This document shows, piece by piece, positions 54,640 to 59,253 of a stretch of DNA of 59,253 nt. The position numbers and the translations under genes were made by a program. The stretch is from assembly GCF_041821065.1 (NCBI RefSeq), contig NZ_JBGUAX010000014.1, forward strand, positions 1 to 59,253, given 5' to 3'. The notes beneath the pieces were generated by a model. That model was given only the letters and a program-made list of their open reading frames with translations, was not told where the DNA came from and made no database searches. The stretch's first letter is position 1, and every line of letters starts with the position of its first letter. Source of the DNA: Egicoccus sp. AB-alg2 (lineage in GTDB: Bacteria > Actinomycetota > Nitriliruptoria > Nitriliruptorales > Nitriliruptoraceae).

Positions 54640-55878
54640 TCAGGACAGCCCGGCGTACGAGTGCAGCCCGACGAAGACGAGGTTGACGGCGTAGTAGGTG
54701 AACATCAGCACCGCGAACGCGCCGATCCCGATCCAGGCGGCGCCGCGGCCACGGGTGCCCCGCGTGGCGCGGGCGTGCAGGTAGGCCGCGTAGGCGATCC
54801 ACGTCAGGAACGACGCGGTCTCCTTGGGGTCCCAGCCCCAGAAGCGGCCCCAGCTCTGCTCGGCCCACATGGCGCCGGCGATGACCCCGAAGGTCCAGGC
54901 GAAGAAGCCGAGGGCGATCGTGCGGTAGGCCAGCCCGTCGAGCGTGGACGCCTGCGGCAGGAACGGCACGAACCAGCGCGCGATGAGGGCGACGGCGACG
55001 AGCGTGAGGTTGACGGTCAGCGCCCGGGTCAGACCCTCGGACAGCGTGGTCGTAGGCGTCGCCACGAACACCCAGGAGACCGTCGAGGTGCCGAGGAAGG
55101 TGCCGACCGCCAGCTTCAGCGGCGAGATCGCGGTGCGCATGGCGCGGCGCTCGGCCTCCACGGGCAGCGACGTGGACCCGTGGTCCTCGTCGGGGGCGAC
55201 GCGCCCGCTCAGCGCCTCGTCGGGGTTCCTGGCGCCGCTGTCCAGGTCGTCGCCCGGCACGCCTGGCGCAAGGTCCTTGATGTGGGCGGCGCCCACGGTG
55301 GACCGACCGGTGGGCACGGCGCGTGCGGCGGCCAGGCCCCGCTCGGCGGTGTCGCGCAGCAGATGCAGGCCGTTGAACAGGAACCCGACGGTGAAGATGC
55401 CGGCGGCGGTGACGATGACGCTGACGTGGAAGGTCCGCCACCAGGTGTCGAGGATCGGCATGAGGGGGCCGGGGTCGGCGTAGGTCAGCATGGCGGAGCT
55501 GACGACGACGGCCGCACCGAGCATCACGAAGCCGACCAGTTCGGGCTTCTTGCGCACGATCGTCAGGTAGATCAGCCCGGCCAGCGCGCCGGTGAGCGCC
55601 ATCGCCGAGGTGAACTCGAACATGTTGCCCAGCGGCAGGCGGTCCTGTGCCAGGCCACGCACGATCTCGTGGGCGACGTGGGCAGCGACGGCGGTCCAGG
55701 CCAGCGCGATCCCGAGCCGCTGCAGCTTGGCGCCGGCGGGTGCCCCGCTGCGCGTGGTCGCCAGACCGGCCCGCGTCGTCAGCGAGTACAGGCACACGAT
55801 CGCCGCGCTGACGTACAGCAGCAGCGTCACGGGGCTGTAGAGCAGCCGTGAGAGCTCGGCGAGCTGGTCCTGGCTCAT
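54640..55878 (-). CDS. ccsB: Cytochrome c biogenesis protein CcsB/CcsA (heme handling)
   Basis: A 412-residue System II membrane protein that presents heme to apocytochrome c. The WWD signature is present (SWGRFWGWDPKET, about residue 345), with conserved histidines in helices before and after it. A hydrophilic insert of about 60 residues (190-250) separates the halves, as in actinobacterial CcsB. The ATG at 55878 overlaps the resB stop (ATGA). Confidence 0.93.
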   Translation of the reverse strand: MSQDQLAELSRLLYSPVTLLLYVSAAIVCLYSLTTRAGLATTRSGAPAGAKLQRLGIALAWTAVAAHVAHEIVRGLAQDRLPLGNMFEFTSAMALTGALAGLIYLTIVRKKPELVGFVMLGAAVVVSSAMLTYADPGPLMPILDTWWRTFHVSVIVTAAGIFTVGFLFNGLHLLRDTAERGLAAARAVPTGRSTVGAAHIKDLAPGVPGDDLDSGARNPDEALSGRVAPDEDHGSTSLPVEAERRAMRTAISPLKLAVGTFLGTSTVSWVFVATPTTTLSEGLTRALTVNLTLVAVALIARWFVPFLPQASTLDGLAYRTIALGFFAWTFGVIAGAMWAEQSWGRFWGWDPKETASFLTWIAYAAYLHARATRGTRGRGAAWIGIGAFAVLMFTYYAVNLVFVGLHSYAGLS

Positions 55879-57596
55879 GTCATCTCCTCGGAGACCGCGT
55901 CCGGCCCTCGTCCCCCACCGGGGCCTGGCTCGACACCGACCGGCGCTGGCGTCGCGCCGTCGGCGGGGTACGGCGTCGCGTCGAGTTGGCGGGCCAGCCG
56001 CTCGACCAGCGCCGCATGCTCGTCGTCGAAGGTCTGGGGACGCTGGAACGCGCGTCCGGCGACGGTCACGATGGTACGTCCGTCGCTGGCGTCACGCTCC
56101 GCCACCACCCACAGGCGGCGCCGGTAGGCGTACAGCGCCGGCCACAGGCCGGCCAGCAGCAGCCCGCTGGCCAGCAGCAGGTACGGGATCTGCGGGCGGG
56201 CGCTGACCTGGAAGCCGACCCAGCGGCGCAGCTCGACGAACCGGACCACGACCCCGTCGCCCATGTCCACCTCGGCGCCGGGGCGCAGCCAGGCCCCGCC
56301 GGCGGACTCGAGCTCGGACGTGTCCAGCTCGTTGATCGTCTGCGCCGTGCGGCCGAGCTGCAGGTCGCCGCGGAACATCTGGAACAGCAGCAGCGGGTCG
56401 TCGGCGAACGGCGCGCCGGTCGGGACCGGCTCGCCGGCCTCGTTGTCCGGCGCGTACGGATAGAAGAACACCGACAGGCCGACGTCCGGGTCGGCGGCGG
56501 GGGCCTTCACCGCGGCCCGGAAGTGCCCGCCGTCGGTGGCCGTGGCGGTCAGGAAGTTCTCGTAGACCAGCTCGCCGTCCACCTCGACCTGCACGAACGG
56601 CGCGTAGCCCCAGTCCAGCTGGTGGATCTTCATCCCGTCGACGACCAGCGGGCGGTTGCCCTCGATGACGGTCTGCTCGACGCTGCCGTCGCCGTGGGTC
56701 ACCTCGACGTCCGAGCGGAACAGCGTGGGCTGGCCGGCGCCGGGGGCCAGCGGGTCGCGGACCCAGTCGACGTGGAACTGCTCGAGGTCGAGGATCCAGC
56801 CGCTGTGGCTGGCCTCGGACCACCAGCGGCCCGGCCCGTAGGTCCAGTAGGACACCGGCGTGTCGGCGAAGCGCTCGCCCTCGACCACGGCGCGTTGGCC
56901 CTCGAAGCTCAGCAGCTGGCCGAACACGATCGCCGCGAGCAGGACGTAGAAGCTGAGGTGGAACAGCAGGCTGCCGCCCTCGCGCGACCAGAGGCCCTTC
57001 TCCGCCGCGACCTGCGGGGGCGGACCGGCCGCGACGACGCCGTCGGCGCCGCGGGCCTCCTCGACGCGCACGCGCCACCGGGAGCCGCGCAACAGGTCGG
57101 CGGCGCTGCGGTGCGCCTCGTCGACCTCGCGGGTCGTCGACAGGCGCGCGACGACCTCCTGGCGGCCGGCGTTGCGGGTCAGCGGCGGGCGGCTGTGGCG
57201 CACCAGGCGGACCCAGGCGCGGATGCGTGGGATCAGGCAGGCGGTGAGGCTGAGGAACAGCAGCAGCAACAGGGCGAGGAACGCCGGCGAGCCGTAGACG
57301 TCGTAGCCGCCGATCAGGTCGATCAGCCCGGACACCGCCGTGCCGGGGCCCTCGGTGCCGGCACGCCAAGCGTCCACCGTGGCCGGGACGTTCGGTTCTT
57401 GCGGGACGATCGTGGCGATCAGCGTCTCCACGCCCAGCAGACCCAGCAGGTACAGGGCCGTGCGCATCCGCACCAGCCAGCGCCAGCCCATGACCACGGA
57501 GGACCAGACGAAGCCCAGTGGGCCGTCGCCGCCATCACGTGGGGGACGTACCTGCGGGTTCGCCTCGGGGGGCGCGGCGGAGTCGGTGCGGCTCAC
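55875..57596 (-). CDS. resB: Cytochrome c biogenesis protein ResB/Ccs1
   Basis: A 573-residue partner of CcsB. Three N-terminal helices (about 34-60, 103-122 and 220-240) precede a large outside domain and one late helix (around 475-495). The EKGLWSREGGSLLFHLSFY block and the DGMKIHQLDWGYAPFV region are typical of ResB. It starts at GTG 57596, 31 nt after ccdA. Confidence 0.92.
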   Translation of the reverse strand: MSRTDSAAPPEANPQVRPPRDGGDGPLGFVWSSVVMGWRWLVRMRTALYLLGLLGVETLIATIVPQEPNVPATVDAWRAGTEGPGTAVSGLIDLIGGYDVYGSPAFLALLLLLFLSLTACLIPRIRAWVRLVRHSRPPLTRNAGRQEVVARLSTTREVDEAHRSAADLLRGSRWRVRVEEARGADGVVAAGPPPQVAAEKGLWSREGGSLLFHLSFYVLLAAIVFGQLLSFEGQRAVVEGERFADTPVSYWTYGPGRWWSEASHSGWILDLEQFHVDWVRDPLAPGAGQPTLFRSDVEVTHGDGSVEQTVIEGNRPLVVDGMKIHQLDWGYAPFVQVEVDGELVYENFLTATATDGGHFRAAVKAPAADPDVGLSVFFYPYAPDNEAGEPVPTGAPFADDPLLLFQMFRGDLQLGRTAQTINELDTSELESAGGAWLRPGAEVDMGDGVVVRFVELRRWVGFQVSARPQIPYLLLASGLLLAGLWPALYAYRRRLWVVAERDASDGRTIVTVAGRAFQRPQTFDDEHAALVERLARQLDATPYPADGATPAPVGVEPGPGGGRGPDAVSEEMT

Positions 57597-57627
57597 GGTG
57601 GGGACGGTACCTCGCGGGGTGGAGGGC

Positions 57628-58377
57628 TCAGATCGGCGGCTCGAAGCCGGTGATCAGCGGGCGCAGCAGGCGGATGAACTGGTCCCACAGTCCCGTCGCG
57701 ATGGCCAGGCCGACCAGTGCCAGCAGTGAGCCGCCGGCGACCTGCAGCGTCCGGGCGTTGCGCTTGAGCACGTCCAGCGCACCCGACAGGCGGCGGAACA
57801 TCAGCCCGAAGACGATGAACGGCACCCCGAGCCCGAGCGCGTAGACGAAGCCGAGGAAGGCGCCACGGGCCGACACGCCCTCGGTGACGCTGGCGGACAT
57901 CGTCAGGATCGCCCCCGCGGCCGGGCCGATGCAGGGCGTCCAGCCGACCCCGAACACGAACCCGAGCACCGGCGCGGACGCCAGGCCGGTCGGTGCCCGG
58001 TCGCTGAGGCGGAACTCGCGCAGCAGCTTGCCGCTGGCCATCAGCACGCCGAGCACGAACACGACCGTGCCCATCGTCACCCGGGCCACCGTCGAGCGCG
58101 CCAGGATGTCGAACGCGGCCACGAACGAGCCGAGCATCACGAACGGGATCGCGAAGCCGACCACGAACAGCAGCGAGCCCAGCGCCACCCGGCCCCGCGC
58201 CCGCACCCCGCCGTCCGCGAGGTCCTCGCCCGACAGCCCGGTCATGAACGACAGGTAGCCGGGCACCAGCGGTACGACGCAAGGGCTCGCGAAGGACACC
58301 AACCCGGCCGTGAACGCGATCGCCGCCGCGACCAGGACGTTGGCGTCGAAGATGAGGGCCTGGACCGTCTCGCCCAT
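57628..58377 (-). CDS. ccdA: Thiol:disulfide transporter CcdA
   Basis: A 249-residue, six-helix protein carrying reductant across the membrane. Redox cysteines lie in ASPCVVPLVPGYL and GWTPCIGPAAGA, one per pseudo-repeat. It is positioned between resA and resB, consistent with reducing ResA. The ATG at 58377 lies 3 nt after the resA stop. Confidence 0.94.
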   Translation of the reverse strand: MGETVQALIFDANVLVAAAIAFTAGLVSFASPCVVPLVPGYLSFMTGLSGEDLADGGVRARGRVALGSLLFVVGFAIPFVMLGSFVAAFDILARSTVARVTMGTVVFVLGVLMASGKLLREFRLSDRAPTGLASAPVLGFVFGVGWTPCIGPAAGAILTMSASVTEGVSARGAFLGFVYALGLGVPFIVFGLMFRRLSGALDVLKRNARTLQVAGGSLLALVGLAIATGLWDQFIRLLRPLITGFEPPI

Positions 58378-58380
58378 GGC

Positions 58381-58995
58381 CTACGACCCCGCCGCGGCGG
58401 ACGCCGGCTCGCCCGAGCGCGCCACCGCCTCGGCCAGCGCGGTCACCTCGATGGCGTCGCGCGGGGATCCGAACAGGCGCGCCGCCACCCGGCCCTGGTC
58501 GTCGAGGAACAACGTGGTCGGGATGGTCCGCGCGCCGACCCCGCCGTAGCGCGACGCGTAGACGTTGTCCGGGTCGAACAGGCTCGGATACGGGATGTCG
58601 AACTCGTTCTGGTGGGCCAGCGCGTTGGCGTGCGCGTCCTCGATGTTGACGCCCACGAACGCGACCTCGTCCTCGGGCAGCATGTCGAACGCCGCGTTCA
58701 GGTGGGGCTGCTCGACGCGGCACGGCCCGCACCACGACGCCCAGAAGTTCACGACGACGACCCGACCCTGCAGGTCCGCGATGGTGAACTCCTCGCCGTC
58801 CTCGCCCAGCACGGGCATGACGTCGGTCGGCGCCGGCTGCCGGTCCTCCTCGGCGATCGGGCACAGCCCCGGCCGCACCCCCGGCAGGGTCTCCTCGCAC
58901 CCTGCCGCGCTGGAACTGCTGGTGCAGCCCACGGCGACGAGCGCGAGCACGAGCAGGAGCCCGGACCACGAACGGGCCCGACGAGGACGGGACAC
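58381..58995 (-). CDS. resA: ResA/TlpA-like thiol-disulfide lipoprotein
   Basis: A 204-residue protein. A signal peptide with lipobox LVAVGCTS anchors it outside the membrane. The thioredoxin fold carries NFWASWCGPCRVEQPH (active-site CxxC, about residues 93-96) and the cis-Pro segment TIPTTLFLD. It keeps the cytochrome c CXXCH thiols reduced. First gene of the resA-ccdA-resB-ccsB operon; the GTG is at 58995. Confidence 0.93.
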   Translation of the reverse strand: MSRPRRARSWSGLLLVLALVAVGCTSSSSAAGCEETLPGVRPGLCPIAEEDRQPAPTDVMPVLGEDGEEFTIADLQGRVVVVNFWASWCGPCRVEQPHLNAAFDMLPEDEVAFVGVNIEDAHANALAHQNEFDIPYPSLFDPDNVYASRYGGVGARTIPTTLFLDDQGRVAARLFGSPRDAIEVTALAEAVARSGEPASAAAGS

Positions 58996-59115
58996 GACGG
59001 CGGTTCCCCTTGGGCGAAGCGAGCGAATCGCGGACCCCCAGGGTGCCCGTCCCCCGTCCGAACTGCCAACCCGAGCACCCCCAACACCGCCCGCCCGGCG
59101 CGCCGGAGCCCGGAT

Positions 59116-59253
59116 GACCGCTCCGGGCCGTGATGGTCGCTTCTGCAGGGGTCGCTTCGCTCGCTCTCGGTGCGCGCCCTTAAGGCGCTCCGAGCCGTCC
59201 CGGAGCCCGACCGCTCCGGGGCTGTGGTGGTCGCCTGCGCAGGGGTCGCTTCG
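59116..59253. repeat. Direct repeat with 93-bp spacing at the right window edge
   Basis: The sequence beginning GACCGCTCCGGG and ending GCAGGGGTCGCTTCG occurs at 59116-59159 and again at 59209-59253, running to the window edge. It includes a GCTTCGCTCGCTC core. Bases 58996-59115 hold no gene. Further copies may lie beyond the window. Confidence 0.7.

Overview
The window is very GC-rich DNA (around 70 % by eye) from an actinobacterium. Supporting signs are GTG/TTG starts, densely overlapping operons, a SigK/RskA-type sigma/anti-sigma pair, a MenJ-type quinone-tail reductase and System II (Ccs) cytochrome c maturation. Acidic proteins and a choline/betaine locus would suit a deep-branching, possibly halotolerant group such as Nitriliruptoria or Euzebya relatives. 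That placement is inference from gene content.

Layout. 1-600: minus-strand tRNA cluster Tyr(GTA), Thr(GGT), Met(CAT). 628-5955: mixed housekeeping genes: a PD-(D/E)XK-like protein, YajQ, a DUF998-like membrane protein, an internally deleted HIT protein, a SpoIIAA-like protein, a Nei/Fpg DNA glycosylase coupled to a DedA-like protein, and HtpX. 6206-18761 (minus): a first complex I operon, nuoA-B-C-D-[two mini-ORFs]-H-I-J-K-L-M-N. It lacks nuoE, nuoF and nuoG, and NuoC, NuoI and NuoL carry unusual extensions or insertions. 19072-23664 (minus): a GNAT acetyltransferase, uracil-DNA glycosylase, a BetB-like aldehyde dehydrogenase and a sodium symporter resembling animal high-affinity choline transporters. 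23907-42822 (minus): menJ, then a complete 14-gene nuoA-N operon, then a polyprenyl diphosphate synthase. A very good match to the Rex (NADH/NAD+ sensor) operator lies upstream of menJ.

43106-52975 holds most of the menaquinone pathway: menG with a coupled lipoprotein (minus), a MerR-like regulator with menF (plus), menB-menA-menC-menD (minus) and menE (plus). 53108-54471 is rskA/sigK. 54640-58995 (minus) is resA-ccdA-resB-ccsB for cytochrome c maturation. The window ends in a 93-bp-spaced direct repeat.

Functionally this is a respiratory-chain island. Men genes make the quinone, the polyprenyl synthase makes its tail, MenJ saturates the tail, two different complex I enzymes reduce the quinone, and the Ccs system matures the cytochromes c of later steps. 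The most unusual part is the NuoEFG-less complex I. It has a 36-residue basic module repeated three times on NuoI, a long acidic/Ala-rich tail on NuoC, a His-rich loop in NuoL, and an 83-bp tandem duplication that creates two translationally coupled 28-codon mini-ORFs at the place where nuoE-F-G sits in the second operon.
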